64,000 nt of DNA, from positions 496,001 through 560,000 of the forward strand of contig CM050002.1 in assembly GCA_016630955.3 (NCBI GenBank), in the 5' to 3' direction. The stretch is from Didymella arachidicola (Eukaryota > Ascomycota > Dothideomycetes > Pleosporales > Didymellaceae). The position numbers were made by a program, and so were the translations under genes. Below are positions 46,989 to 59,421 of this stretch, in pieces (position 1 is the stretch's first letter; every line of letters begins with the position of its first letter). Under the pieces are notes generated by a model, which made no database searches, was not told the DNA's origin, and worked only from the letters and a program-made list of their open reading frames with translations.

Positions 46989-48434
46989 ATGACTTCAGTA
47001 CTCCATTACCGTGATCCTATCGCCTACAGGAGCGACTTCATGAGCACCTCCAACTACCAGCCTCCCCACATGATGGACGACTCCAAGAAGGCCATGTCCT
47101 ACGACGGACACTCTTCTGAGAGCGAATCGCGGAAGATGTCCGGCGGCAAGAAGCGCCCCTCAAGAGCAGGAACTCGCAGCGTCAACACACTCACCGCCGC
47201 CCAGCTCGAGAGGAAGCGGGCCAACGACCGAGAAGCACAACGAGCCATTCGTCAGAGAACCAAGGACCACATCGAATCTCTTGAGCGCCAGGTTCGCGAC
47301 CTTCAAACCCAGCTCGAGAGCAGTTCTTCCTCCAAGATGATTGATATCATGCGCCGCAACGATGAGCTGGAGCAAGAGAACGCTATGCTTCGCGCACGCA
47401 TGGGCCACGGGCCCTCCACCCTGGGTGTCCCCGAGCACACCACAGGTATGTGATGAATTTCTTTTGTATTCAGAGCACAGATGAAAAGTTCCCGCTTGAG
47501 TCAAGTGGCTTCACTTCATTGCTTTTTGGGCTTTCGGCCCGCACCCGTTTTGTGCAGCCGAGCCTCTCTTATGCACGCTTCCGTGTGTCAACGTCGTCGA
47601 ACCTGAGGTGGTTTCCTATCCAGGCGACGTGCGTTGTTCACAACGACAACGGCTCAATTACTGTTCGGCGTGACGAGAACAATCTATCGTTCTCGTGAAA
47701 CGCATGTGATATCTGGTGCATGATGGCTGACCAGAAACATAGCAGGCGCTCCCTCGCCCAGTGATCGCGTTCAAATGCTCAGCCAGCCGCGCAGGTCTTC
47801 CACTGGAACAGCACGCAGTGTCCACTCAGTTCCTGAAATTGCGACGCCCGCTTCCCAAGCTGGTCACTGGCAGACACAACATTCATACGCTCATCACGTT
47901 TCCTCACCACACGGTGAGGCGCCTGCGCCCATGGACGTTTCATCTTCTCACCACGACACGCGCTGGAGTCCCCACCCATCATCGCATCCCCAGCACCATG
48001 CAGTCTCGATGGCTGAGCACCCTTCAGTTCACGCCGTTGAGCCCTACCCTACCCCCTACGGTATGGAGAGCAACGCGCGTGCTATGTCTTATCCTCTCGA
48101 CAATGCGCCGCTGGTCACTTCTCAACCCATGCAGATGACAGGCTATGGAACACCGACTTCGCACCCTTCGCCACACCCATCTGAATACCAGCGTCATATG
48201 AGCGTTCCAATGAATCACCAGGCGCCGCCGCAGCACCCACATGCGCAGCAGCAGACTTCTGCACCGTACCCCGCATATGCTCATCCAGGCTATGCACCGC
48301 AAGTTAGTCACCCTGGAGAAATGCCCATGATGGCCCACGCGTCTCACTCGCACCCTCAGCCTCAACCGCAGATGATGGGAGAACCTGGGCAACACATGAT
48401 GTACATGCAGCCAAATATGAAGGTCGAACATTGA
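46989..48434 (+). CDS. bZIP transcription factor
   Basis: Two exons, 46989..47445 and 47746..48434, encode about 381 residues. The intron is unusually long for this window (300 bp, GTATGT...TAGCAG). The ATG at 46989 opens MTSVLHYRDPIAYRSDF; the open frame upstream starts only with TTG. The basic region is ERKRANDREAQRAIRQRTKD (about residues 76-95). It is followed by a leucine zipper (HIESLERQVRDLQTQLE) with a second helical stretch RRNDELEQENAMLRARM. The C-terminal two thirds are His, Pro, Gln and Ser rich, a likely transactivation or disordered region. The NDREAQRAIR variant is widespread in fungal bZIPs of unclear role. DNA targets cannot be told from this sequence. Confidence 0.88.
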
Positions 48435-49708
48435 GCGGACGTCGAAGCATCACGTAATTCTCCGCGGACAGATCCCAGCTGCAGGGATGTCGAAGTCGGA
48501 CATATACACTGTTTCGATTTCGACCTCATCCAAGCTTCGCGGCTCGCCCACCCAGACCAGGGTCTTGGAACGACTAGCAACATGATGGATCTCTATCACG
48601 GCATCGGTACGAGCACTTTCACCGGTCAGAGTAGTGTCCGGGCTCACGGCAGAGGAGTTTACCGCCAACATCGTCAAGGACCTCGCGATCGATATCGTCG
48701 CTGCCGGACAAGGTATCCATGCCAACCGGCGCTACGACGGCGATTGTAGCAGCACGATGGCATCCTCTTCTCGGACCAAATTGTGCGCAATGTTCAAGAG
48801 TTAATCAAATAGCGAAAGCATGACCAGAAACGACTGGGCAAACCTTCGAGGTTGTCCCCGCACGGCATTAATCGAAATGAAACGCAACGCGCAGGATCCA
48901 CTCAAGGCAGGATTGCAGTCAGCAGGAAGCAGGATTGCAGAAAGGATCCGCTTAGGTGCCCATAATACGGACCATGGAATTATTAGGGGCCAACAGCCCT
49001 TGCCAAAAGGTGCTCAAGAGGTGGAGACGCGAGCTTGGTCACCTGCAAGTGGAATGTTCCGTGGATACAAGGTTACAGGCGCTGTTCGCTTCAGTTTACT
49101 CCGAGATTGACTCCCAAAACAGACAGTACGCCGAGATCCTCGACACCAACACCGAGAGCAAAGTGGAACACGCTACAGCACTGCGATTGTAAGCCGCGCA
49201 GCTCTACCACGGTTACAGTAGTCTGTAAGGGTCATGAAACACGTCAATATCAAATACACGGTCGTTCCTGCGTCCTATCTATGGTGCTTCTTAGCCGGCC
49301 ATCGTCTGGCGTGCGGCTACCGTCATCCGATGCTTCTCCCGCCGATACGCCGAGGCCAGCAGAAAAATGCCCTACGCCAAGCGAGCGATGCTCTCCACGA
49401 GGGTCACTAGCGCAGTTTAGGCGGGCAGCCCGCTCGAGCCGACGACGTGGACCTGGCACCTGCTGCAGCCAATGGCGTTTCGGAATGTGGAGTTATCCGA
49501 CTTCACCCGTGCGCATGCATCTGGCAAAACTTCCGCTTTGTCGAGGCACCTGCAGCGGACATCAGCTCACCGCAACCTGCGTCGTCGTGTGGCCTGCGCG
49601 ATGATGCACGCACGCATAAATCGATAGTCTCCTGTTTGAGAATCTATGAGCGGGGATGAAATGCAACAATGTTTCTTTGTTATTGTTTGAGCTTGTCGGC
49701 AGTTGCAC
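48435..49708. other. Intergenic, bZIP / oxygenase
   Basis: No supported gene. A plus-strand frame from an ATG at 48487 runs 106 codons with a single TGA at codon 33 (later part ANIVKDLAIDIVAAGQGIHA), possibly a gene remnant. A second frame at 48956-49192 (YSEIDSQNRQYAEILDTNTE) is also protein-like. Neither matches a family I know. Confidence 0.35.
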
Positions 49709-51235
49709 CTACGCTGCTGCCGCTGCTGCCGCTGCTGCCTGCTGTGCTCTGATCTGCCGAAGCAGCTCTGGATACCACCTCTCTCCGACATCCGGGTGGC
49801 TCTTCACCCTGTTCATCAAGGTAGCCTCTCCCAAGTGCCCCCACTTGCCTTTGACGAATGTGAACTCGACGTCATCCTTCCTGGCTTTACGAGCTTCGTC
49901 GCGCAGCTTGAGAACGGATTCTGGGACATCCATAGCTTCGAACTTAGCATCGTAGCTCACGCCTTGGAAAAATGGAACCGAGTATCGCGCGCCCTCACCC
50001 TTCCGCGGACTAAGCACGCGATGTGTCGTTGACGCGCAGACACCATTTGTTAAAGCCTCCATTCCCTGGCCGATTGCAACTACCAGTGTCCCATCGATGG
50101 GCTTGCAGTCGACCCACTGCCCTTTGGCGTTCTGTGCCTGCAGACCTGGTTGGTTGCTGGCTTGCAGCAAGTAGCTGGTGAGCATGCTGTCCTTGTGCGG
50201 ACCAACGCCCTGCCGCTTGATCTCCCATTTCTTCCTGTCGATCTCGCTAGCTCCAGCTGGTAGATCTGGCACGTCGACTTCGGGGTATTTCACGATCTTC
50301 AGCTTGTGCTGCTGTCCCTCATCGAAAAATCGGCTGAACGCATCAGCGGGAAGTCCTATCGCTTCGGCAATCAATGACGTGAAGAGATTGGAGATGTCAG
50401 ACATTCGACGCATGTACTCCTCATATGCTGGGCGAAAAGCCGGGAGATGTTGTGATGACGGCCATTGGTTTGGCGCAAGAAGATTGTAGTACAATGGTGC
50501 CTCTGGTCCTGGAACCGGATGCGGTGTCGACAGGTCGAGTTGTTCTCGGTGATCCGTGTTCAGTGCTGTGGTCTCGTTGTCGAGCTTGGAGACTGTCAGC
50601 AATTATTCGACGTTGCTCGAAGCAAAAGGAGGAAGACGTAATGGCAGAATGACTACAAGACCCTACACGGTAGTCTTCTTGGTAAATACATGTTGGACGA
50701 TACCTGCGTTTGCTTTTTGGCGCTTGATGAAAAGGAGGATGTCTGTTTAGTGGTTTTGTCTTCCAACTTTCCTACCTTTAGTAATATCTCCAGCGTCTCT
50801 TTTCTTCTCCTTTACTGCATATGCATATACACAGCCGAGCATAGCCTAGCATACGACTGTACGAGTACCGATAGACTATAGATCGTTCGTTCAACCAGCA
50901 TTCAAGCATCGTACGAAACAAAACAACTTCCAAGTCAAGACTGAAACAGCAATGAGATGTCAACTCACTCTGCTCCATCCCAAAAAACTCTTCTCATTCT
51001 TCATCTCAATCCTCTCTTTCTCTTCTTCTGGCAGTTTCTCAAAGAAGCCTATGCACTCCTGAATCACGTCCGTGACCAGCTGCTCGGGCAGCCCTGTTTG
51101 ACTCAAATACAAGAACCCCACATTCAGTAGCGCCGACCGCAGGTCCGCAAGAAACTGAGGCTTTGTCTTTGGGTCAAGAGCCTGAACGAGCGGCAAAATA
51201 GGTAGCTCGCTAAAGGCATCTGTGTCGGCAGCCAT
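49709..51235 (-). CDS. 2-oxoglutarate/Fe(II) oxygenase, isopenicillin-N-synthase-like
   Basis: Two exons, complement(49709..50584, 50969..51235), encode 380 residues. The ATG at 51235 opens MAADTDAFSELPILPLVQAL, a usual DIOX_N start; the frame further up begins only with GTG. A 384-bp intron (GTGAGT...CCAAG) joins FLGWSR to LDNETTALNTDHREQLDLST in phase 0. Iron ligands: His219 and Asp221 (GPHKDSMLTSYLLQ) and His277 (STTHRVLSP). The 2-oxoglutarate anchor is Arg289-x-Ser291 (ARYSVPFF). This subfamily is common in fungi, and its substrates range from secondary metabolites to small acids; none can be assigned. The protein ends in nine alanines encoded by a GCAGCAGCG triplet repeat. Confidence 0.9.
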
Positions 51236-52559
51236 AATAGTATACCAAGGTTTGCGTGGTGTGAGATAAGGAGGTACGAAGATATGCGTATTCGGAGCAG
51301 GATAGATTGTGTGCTCCACGATGATGCAATACTAAGTACGGTGTCTAACGGTGTCTGCGAGCCAGACACCGCCCAGCATCGTCACATCACTTCTCGTGAT
51401 GCCGGCATCGGTGTTGCGGGGTATCACGCAATGCGGGGAGTTTCCGCCTCTTCCCTCCGACATCCTCTCATAAAGCCACTCGATCGGAAACGTTTCCGTT
51501 CGGGCCAACATCCGACGAACCCGTCGATGCACACTGCGCACAACTGGATGTGCATGCGGACTCAACTCCGACACCTGCAAGTAAACTGCGCAAGAGGCCA
51601 GTCGCCAGGGCGGTAGCTGGCCTGAGAGCGATTTTGCGACTTGCTCGCTCGCAGCTCCGCTTCCTCCTAACACGCTCGATCTATCCCGCTGTCACACGTC
51701 CTGACTCACAAATCTCCGAGCCCAATATTGTGGATATTGGGATCTATTATCGAGCATGGGCCGTAGAGTGAGAGTGCGCTTTGTGGGTGCTCGCCGAAGT
51801 GCGTCGTGATTTTTGCCTCATTCCTGCCTGATGTTGCCTGGGCTCGAGCGAGTAGAGGCCGAATTTGACGCGGAACGCGCTGAGAGCGCTTGAAATGAGA
51901 ACGGGATTGAAGAACTTCAGTATCGTGCCATCCATTTGAAGACCAGGCTAAGTGCTGTGAGCTTGAGGCCGGTAATGAGGGCGAGTGTTGCGGCGCTGAG
52001 GAGGGTGAGCATCGTCGAAAAGACTCTATGAGCTTCGGAATGGGGCAATCGAGCAAGATAGACAGGGTAGAGGTACGAATATGTCTGCCAGCTTACTGCC
52101 CTTATAGCTCAGGGTCATTTGCTTGCTTTTGTAATGCAGCTCCACGCAGCTTACCCAGCCAAAGGGCCACTGTTGAGCGCCCAATGTCCCAACCTGGTCT
52201 CCACACGGGTCAGACTCGGAAGCACATCTGTACAGCAGCCCACGTGCACGTCAACACACGTCTCGAGATCTGTGGCCTCACAATGTTGTATGGATGACGT
52301 GCATCACGCAGACAACACATGCGGGGCCCGCTGCTTCAGGCTTGGTCGTGTGGACTGAAGCATGGGTCTGACGGTCATGTGGGTGTGGAGACCCCGCTAC
52401 ATTCTCTCTAAATTGCTTCTAGAAGGCAGGAGTGAGGCTACACGGGCCCGCAATTACTCCACGATCTCTTTTCTGTGGCCGAAGATCGAGATCATTTGCT
52501 GCTTCACGATGAGACTCGTGGGTGCTGGTCGCGCAATTATTGAAGATCAATTATGGGTA
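51236..52559. other. Intergenic, oxygenase / NPR2
   Basis: No gene supported. Contains the oxygenase promoter and the 3' flank of NPR2. Confidence 0.5.
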
Positions 52560-54403
52560 TCACCGATGTATAACCACCCCTAGACCCTCACCGACTCCTC
52601 TGATCTTGCCCTCAATGACCTTCTCTGGTAGCGATAATTCGCTGCAGATCTCGTCAAAGCAATGCATGCCATCCAGAAACCTGACTAAGGGCAGACCGCT
52701 CTCTCTCTCCCTGTCACTGACTAGCTCATCCATGTCCTTCAGCTCCTGGTTCCGCGATACACTCGGCGCTTTGTGGTGGTGATGCGTATTCGCCAAATGT
52801 GGATTGAGACTTGTCGTCGAGGCTATCGATGGCCGGTGTATGGAGAACGAGGGATGCTGCGCATGGGAATGCAGGTTTGTGATCGAAGGGTGATGACCAT
52901 TACCACGAATGGTGGTAGTGTCGGAGTCCCTCATATTTGCTGTAGATGGTGCAGCTGATGTTTGGAGACTCGTGGGTGGCGCTGGAGGCAGCACTGTGGA
53001 GGTCGCGTAGGCATACTTGTGCACGCGGTAGAGGAAGCCTTTGATGATACCGAATGTGATGAAACGGCGGATGTCGATGCCACTCAACAGGTCGAGATTG
53101 TCAAGGACCCAGCTCCTCAATGTAAGGCCTTGTCGCAATGAGGTGTATAAAGTGATCAGCGTCTCGTACTCGATGTGCGACTCGTCATGATCATCGTGCT
53201 GCTGCTCCTCAGCATCGTAGTCTGAGATGTGTATAGCCGAGCTGGCAGTCTCGCTATGTTGCGATGCTGAAGATGAGATGGAGCTGCGATCATCATGACT
53301 TCTCTCAGACTCGCTTCGTCCAACTGTAACCTTGCTAGCCGCGGATCCTACTCTCAGCTTTGGCGCCCTGACATATCGCATGCACTCCTCCTTGACATCG
53401 TCGTCGACAATGAAGCCTCCTATCTCCGCGGTTGGCGCATAGATAGCACTGAAGCTGAAGATATCAAGGAGCACCAGGCACCCATAATACACTAAGTGCT
53501 GCACCGCTCTCCTTGTCAAGGAGAGGTCTGTGTCCGCGAGCTGAGCGATTCGCGATATCGAGTTCACGCCGTTGATGTACGGTAGGACGCGGTTCAATGT
53601 AAGATCTGAGGAGATCGGCGACTGCAGACCAGCGAGCGACATCGTGAGAAGTGGGACTTGGTGCGCGAGAACAGGTGGGGGTGGTGGTCTTGTAGGGAAG
53701 AGCTTCAGATTTATCGTGTTTGAGTCGTCTAGCTCAGTCAGCAGAAGGGAAAGCAGCCAGAGTAGAAGGATCGTTACCAATGGGTATCATGCATTCCGCA
53801 TAGTTGTTCAAGTCCTCGAGTACCATTTCACACAGCGCAAAGACCTTACTGCCGCTGCCTATACCGAACCCACTACCTCCGATGCTGTCATCCAGGCTAC
53901 CACCTCCGATCCCAAGTCCAAATCCAATGCTCTCATCCTCCCAAACCCCATCCTCTTCTTTGCTAAGAAATCCTCCCTGCTCCTCTAATCCTCTCAGCAG
54001 TCTCCCTAGCTTCCTCACCACCTGTCCATAGCAAGCCCAATCTGCCTCATTTTCACTAATCACGACAGAGAAATTGAAGATGAACTCATTACGTTCGTAC
54101 TTCTTCTCCTCTTTTATGCAGACAGGGTAGCCAATGATCCGGTGGTGGTTGACACAACAGGTAATGAGGCGGTCGCAAAACTGCTGTGTGGGTATGAGGT
54201 ATTGTGTCACCGATGAGAACTGAAATAGCGGTGCAGGAAGAGCGGAGGGCGAAGTCGAGGGGGTTATGGCGCCTGCAGGTACCTGGTGAAGGACGCGTGA
54301 ACCTGTGGATATTAGCTTCGAGCTCTATTATGGATGGAAGGAGCTCACCCTTTTCATGATGAAAGCGCGTGTAGAAGATCGCCTTAATCGCACGCGTAGG
54401 CAT
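52560..54403 (-). CDS. NPR2: Nitrogen permease regulator 2 (SEACIT/GATOR1 subunit)
   Basis: Three exons, complement(52560..53728, 53778..54302, 54349..54403), with introns of 46 and 49 bp, encode about 582 residues. The N-terminus after splicing is MPTRAIKAIFYTRFHHEKGS, then RVLHQVPAGAI, the longin-type start of Npr2. Later family blocks are RIIGYPVCIKEEKKYERNEF, ECMIPIDDSNTINLKLFPTR, YINGVNSISRIAQLADTDLS and the end HCFDEICSELSLPEKV followed by VVIHR. Two insertions are lineage-specific: a Gly/Asp-rich loop (about 120-150) and a Ser/His-rich linker near 330-500. Npr2 with Npr3 and Iml1 forms the vacuolar complex that restrains TORC1 during nitrogen starvation (family knowledge). Confidence 0.93.
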
Positions 54404-57400
54404 TGGGGACTGTAAACACCTTGAAGGTGTACCTCGAGGTGAACTACATGTTGTATGTCGAGACCACTGGATCGCGTTGCGGGGAGCTGGGGCTTCGAGC
54501 GGTTCGCGTCTGTGCACGTTCCACTGCCCTGGTGTGACCGCTGCGGTGTCCTGAGCAGCGCACTCTGTTCACGCGCATCGGAATGACAGGGCGAACGTAA
54601 TCTTCCTGGCACAATAAAGTCACAAGAAGCGAATGCAATGTGTCACATGTAGGGGTGTGCTTTGCGTTGTGTGCAGCAAGTAGGCTGGCGTATCGAATTG
54701 CCGCTGCTGTGCTTCAGCTTTCTAGAGTCGAGCTTTTTTAAAATGCCCAAGAGTTGTACATACAGCAACGTGAGAATCTAACACAGGTATGTAGCCTTGG
54801 TGAACAAATATAGAGCACAGCATATCTTCAACGCTCTAATAGAGCCAGGGCACCGCTGAAGATGGAAGACGGCAGCAGGATTGAGGCTGATGCCAGCCCG
54901 TATCAGCTTTGCGAGGCGTGCCAGAGAGTCGTCAGTGTCTACGCACCGTCGCAAGTTGCCAGCAAGGAGGGCCCTGGATATCTCAGATCTCAGAAAATTC
55001 TGGCACCCAGGCTTACTACAAAGTCCACGCCGTACCCAAGGCCTGATCAAAGGTGTAGCATCTCGAATCAGAATGCTATTGGTCTACGCGGGGGCCTTTC
55101 GAGTACCATATCACTTATCATAGTATAACCACTTCCCAGCCTCGCCTACAGGAGGTTGCCATATTTGTTCTCTTTTGGTGAAGGGCATTCATTTGCCCGA
55201 TGAACTTTGGGCGACAAGACACGAGTCCCAGCTTTGTATCATTCTAGGCACCGAAGTAGAGCACGAGTAGTTTGACCCTTGTGGACAACAAGCGGAGCTT
55301 GATGCCTGGAGCCTGCTGCTTATCGACGCCAATCAGATGAATGATGGGGAAGGAGACCATGAGAAACTGTATCGTACGGTATCCTTCATAGCGTATGTCA
55401 CTATCAATCGCGTCTCCAAGGTCAAACAAGTACATCGCGACACGGAAGTAACAGGTAAAGAAAGTGTCCAGCGCAAAGCTGAGACAATCTCACGAGAGGC
55501 CTTCAGCTTCAGGTGGTCGCTAAGCACCGGCTCTACAGCCAGTCTGCGGCTGATTACCAGGTGGCTCGAACGGTGCTTAAAAAGCCTTGAAGGCTATAGT
55601 CTAGAGATAGGTAAATGCAACCTGAGTTGCTTACTGGATCTCAATGCAAAGCCAGGCTTATGAGACAATAAGCTAGTTTCAATAAGAGGAGTAGAAAGGC
55701 ACCCCTACGCCACACTCGGTTACCGGTAGGGCGTACGCAAGATTGTCATGCTTACTCGCGAGACCTAGGACAGGTTTCGAACTCAGATCAGGGTGACCAC
55801 GCTTCCGAAAACGATTCGAGATGAAGATTTTGCAACAGAGATTGTGGGGTTGGGGTCTATTTACGCCTCATCCACCATCAAGCTTGCAGCTGCCGACTCA
55901 TTAGACTCCGACTCTGGCTTACGGAGGCCTCGCCAACCCCTCCGTATGGAAGACTGATACGTGCGCAACAACATGAAGTCCTTTATCTTCATCTCGACCA
56001 GCTATTTTCCACATTCCCATAGGAACATTTACGAGACTGGCTTGACTAACCATGGCTGGGTATACCAAAAGCGTACACTGTCACCTCGAACACTTCATTC
56101 CTGCAAAAAGAAGATTATTTACGAGTGCAGACAAAAGATCGTTTGGCGTCATTGTGTCTTTGAACGGTGTACGGCTTTATTTAGATTCTATTGACGTCTG
56201 GTTTTTTCCCTGCTGCCATCCGACTTCGAGATCGCTTCACAGACTGTCGAGCGGTACCACTTCAGATGGGTCTCACAAGCTGGACTCTGAGACTGACAAA
56301 CGAAGAGATGAGCACAGAGACGAGCGTCTTTGAAGACCTAGTATGACAGCAGTTCGAATCTGACTAATACGATGCCTCCATTCCTGGAAACTTCGTACGA
56401 GAAGGTATGGCAGGCTTCAGATGGGTGGACGTTCTTATCCGACAACGTGCCGTACCGGTCCGAATCACTCACGTATCTCCCGGTTCGACATGTGGTGAAC
56501 AAGTCCCAAGAAGAGGGTAGTAATGACTACTTCGTTCTCGAACATCGGCTCGTGTTGATTTGCCTGAATATTGAAAAGCTCACGTTCCAGAGAGCGCCGG
56601 GGGGCACCCAACATCAGGTCGGATGGAACAGCATGAGGTCTCTCAGCCACGAAGTAACAATTGGACACCCTGTATGTACCAATTTCAAGCAGGCGATGAT
56701 AGCATCGGATAGCCTCACTGACAGCAGCGAGCCCCGTGTCGAGATCGCTATCGTTTAGACGTCAAACTCTTCACAGATATGAGTATCGGATCAAAAGCCT
56801 TATGCAGCCGCTCTGTTATTGCTGTGTAATCTTGTTCCTCAACTTCGAATCAGGTCTGACTTCTTGATCTGGAAGGCTTGTTCTCGAAGAGGGCACTCTC
56901 ACCCATCCTGCAGAGTCGTCAATCAACACTCTCAGATAAGCACGAATAGGCTATATTGCAAGAATGCCAATAGAGGTCGCGGTCCCAGGATACTTGGAGC
57001 GCTTGAGACAGCCGTCGACCGTAAGCGGGAGTTAGCTCGAGTCACGAAGTCCCCGAAGCCTGCCTAGACTTGGTTCTGTATAGGGGCCTTCACCTCCTGA
57101 AGAGCGGGTAGGACTGCGGTAAGCCATTGTACGAGTTCAGGCGATCTCTCGTACTCAATCCTACCCTGATAGAAGAAGTTTCTTGCTTTGTTGACGTGGT
57201 CGTCCCGAATCTATCGAGTCAAAACGTTGTCTTATGCGATATCCTCAGGAATGCTGAACCTGTCTGCATCGAGCGGAAAATTTGCCTCTGAAAACTGGCT
57301 CCCATACATCAACACCCATCCCTCTTGTTGTTTCTGTAGAGACGAGGACTTGATGCAACGGTGCCGTGCGCTCTTACTCGTGCATCATCTGCCACAATGC

Positions 57401-57805
57401 AAATCTCCAGGGTCCTTGTGGAGCATCTCGTTCGGATGACTACTGTTGGTACGTGACGATCTCCTGGATCACACATCGTGGTACATCGTGGGACATCGTG
57501 GTAGAGATGGAAAACGTAGTATTGGAGGCGATAGTGCGTAGGTGAACGGCGCTGTGATTCTGGAGATGAGGATAACAGAACCATAAAAGACAATCGGATG
57601 CTGTCCAGTAGAGCCTCCAAGGAATCACCGGATAAGGACCTTGGCTTCGTTGATGGGTACCGGGACTCTTTGGCTGTTGGTCGGCTGAGGTAATTGGTTG
57701 TGAACACCGGTGGCCCGGGTTCAATAATATTGAGCGCAGTCGCTCAACGTGGGATGTCTATCGTATTTTCTCTGGTCTGACCAAAGAGAATCAGGTGTCT
57801 ACTTC
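54404..57805. other. 3.4-kb gene-poor stretch with a possible HET relic
   Basis: No intact gene. Plus-strand frames at 54862-55128 (QLCEACQRVVSVYA) and 55337-55663 (SLRLITRWLERCLKSLE) look like decayed N-terminal blocks of a HET protein. Further frames at 56052-56333 (starting in a good ACCATGG context) and 56372-56758 are open but not recognised. A 10-bp triplicate lies at 57473. Confidence 0.35.
57473..57502. repeat. 10-bp sequence repeated three times
   Basis: ACATCGTGGT, ACATCGTGGG and ACATCGTGGT follow each other without spacing. It is a small minisatellite in the gap left of the Zn2Cys6 gene. Confidence 0.7.
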
Positions 57806-59055
57806 TCATGTCGCCCGGAAGTGATCTCGGTCGGCCAACAAGTCTGACTGGTCACCTTCGACAGCATCGCTAGAACCGAGAAATCTCTCCCCAATATCCA
57901 CGGAGACTGTGTAACGCTTGAGAAGCGCTTCGTATGCAGTCAGATCGCTTGATGAGATGTTGAGGCGTTGTTCTGCTAAAGTCGAATTGTAGGCATTATA
58001 CCACGATTCGAAGCAAGAGAGCAAATAATGGCATGTATCATGATGCATGACGGAACTGACTCGAGACGCTGTCGTCATCTTCGACATTTGCCTCGATTGT
58101 TGTGCCAGATACGCCACTTGCTCAGTGAGGTCGTCCAGGTAATGGGCGGCTTCTGTGGGTGAAGAGAAGCGAAGGTCGAACACAGGGGTTGTAGTCAGGC
58201 GAGCTGAATACGGCCTCTGCTTGGGTACTCTATGACGAAAGATCTTCGTCTGATCGCGAAGGCGAACAAAGAACTGAGTGATCTGTCGACTGATGCCCAG
58301 TTGACCGGGTTCTTTGGCGATTTGCTGGGCAATGTATGCCCCACTTTCGAGGTGAACGCAAGCCACTTCAAAACGACCGCGCATCAACTCGATCAGGACC
58401 AGTATCGAACACATGATCGCCGCCACGGACCACTTTGCCTTCGGTATCTTTGCGTCACCGCCCAGGTAATTCTGCAGACCTTTGATCGTATTTCCGTAGT
58501 GCTTCAAGAGGAAGATTTCGAGAGCATCAGGTGGGAGTCCTTCTCTGGAACGCTTGGCCGGATCAGAAACATGCCTTTTGTGCGCAGCACTCAAAGTGAG
58601 CAATCCTTGTAGGACCATCGGCTCTTGAGCCGTTGCTTGCAATATGGCAGGATCCCAAAATGACGAATTAAAAATGCGGGGCGGCGTTCCTGCCGTGCCG
58701 TGGATGAACCATTCAAGATAGAACTGCTCTTCGGACGAGACACGGAGTCGTGGGCTAGATGATGGGTCACAGCACATCGTACTCGCTATAGCCCCCAGGG
58801 AGTCGCTTGAGGTTGATATGGGTGCCGTGCAGATGTCTCCTTCCAAGGCACCTCCCCCACCCCAAACACCATAGCCATCACATACTTGGCCGAGTTTTAC
58901 ACACCGTAGACATGCTGGAAACATTTCGTCGCACTTGACACGTCGTCTCCTGCTCAAGATCAGTTGAAGGGAATAATAGAAGCGGCGACTGCTTACTTGC
59001 ACGTGCGACACCCGGTCCGAGCCTTCCGGTGTTGTTTGCGAGGAGGTGACGACAT
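57806..59055 (-). CDS. Zn2Cys6 transcription factor
   Basis: Two exons, complement(57806..58949, 58997..59055), with a 47-bp intron (GTAAGC...GAGCAG) that falls inside the zinc cluster, encode 400 residues. After splicing the N-terminus reads MSSPPRKQHRKARTGCRTCK, then RRRVKCDEMFPACLRCVKLG. The six cysteines are at 16, 19, 26, 33, 36 and 43 (Cx2Cx6Cx6Cx2Cx6C). The rest resembles the fungal-specific regulator region (EEQFYLEWFIHGTAGTPPRI, FWDPAILQATAQEPMVLQGL, HVSDPAKRS, CVHLESGAYIAQQI), seen in regulators of metabolite gene sets. Targets are unknown. The inverted repeat of a transposon begins about 215 bp upstream of its start, so the insertion may have displaced part of its promoter. Confidence 0.9.
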
Positions 59056-59270
59056 AGCGAGAAGAAGGACTTTGTTATCACCGTATTTAGTAGTAAGGGA
59101 TCGAGGAACTTTGAATGAACGTCTCGTCTAAGAGTGGAAAGTGCTCGAAAGTCATCCTGAATGATGGCCAAGTCAGGTAAGCGCTAGGCTGTTCGTAGTA
59201 CTACCGTTTTGGCACCCATCTCACTTGAACGAATCCTGTCGATGCTGTTCAAATGTGCGACTATCGTGTA

Positions 59271-59320
59271 CCGAGTTCGGCCTCGTGATGCACACGGCGC
59301 GTGATGCACACCCCACCAAC
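59271..59320 (+). repeat. Left terminal inverted repeat
   Basis: The 50-bp repeat pairs with 61356-61405. It contains the motif CGTGATGCACA twice (about 59284 and 59300), probable transposase binding sites. Confidence 0.9.
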
Positions 59321-59421
59321 TTTCGCACCCCAGAATAAGTGAGGTTATTGATCGACACCACAACGCTACTATCGCGAGATAAGTTGGTGGATTACTATAT
59401 AGACTATTGCGAAACTTTTGG

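Noticed and set aside
47450..47698. 82-codon frame inside the bZIP intron
   Set aside because: It lies between strong splice sites and has no protein-like features; it is best explained as intron.
48450..48725. 91-codon minus-strand frame after the bZIP gene
   Set aside because: It overlaps another protein-like frame on the plus strand and neither has a recognised motif.
56052..56758. Two plus-strand frames of 93 and 128 codons
   Set aside because: They are open and one has a good start context, but they match no family and lie in decayed DNA, so I do not call genes.
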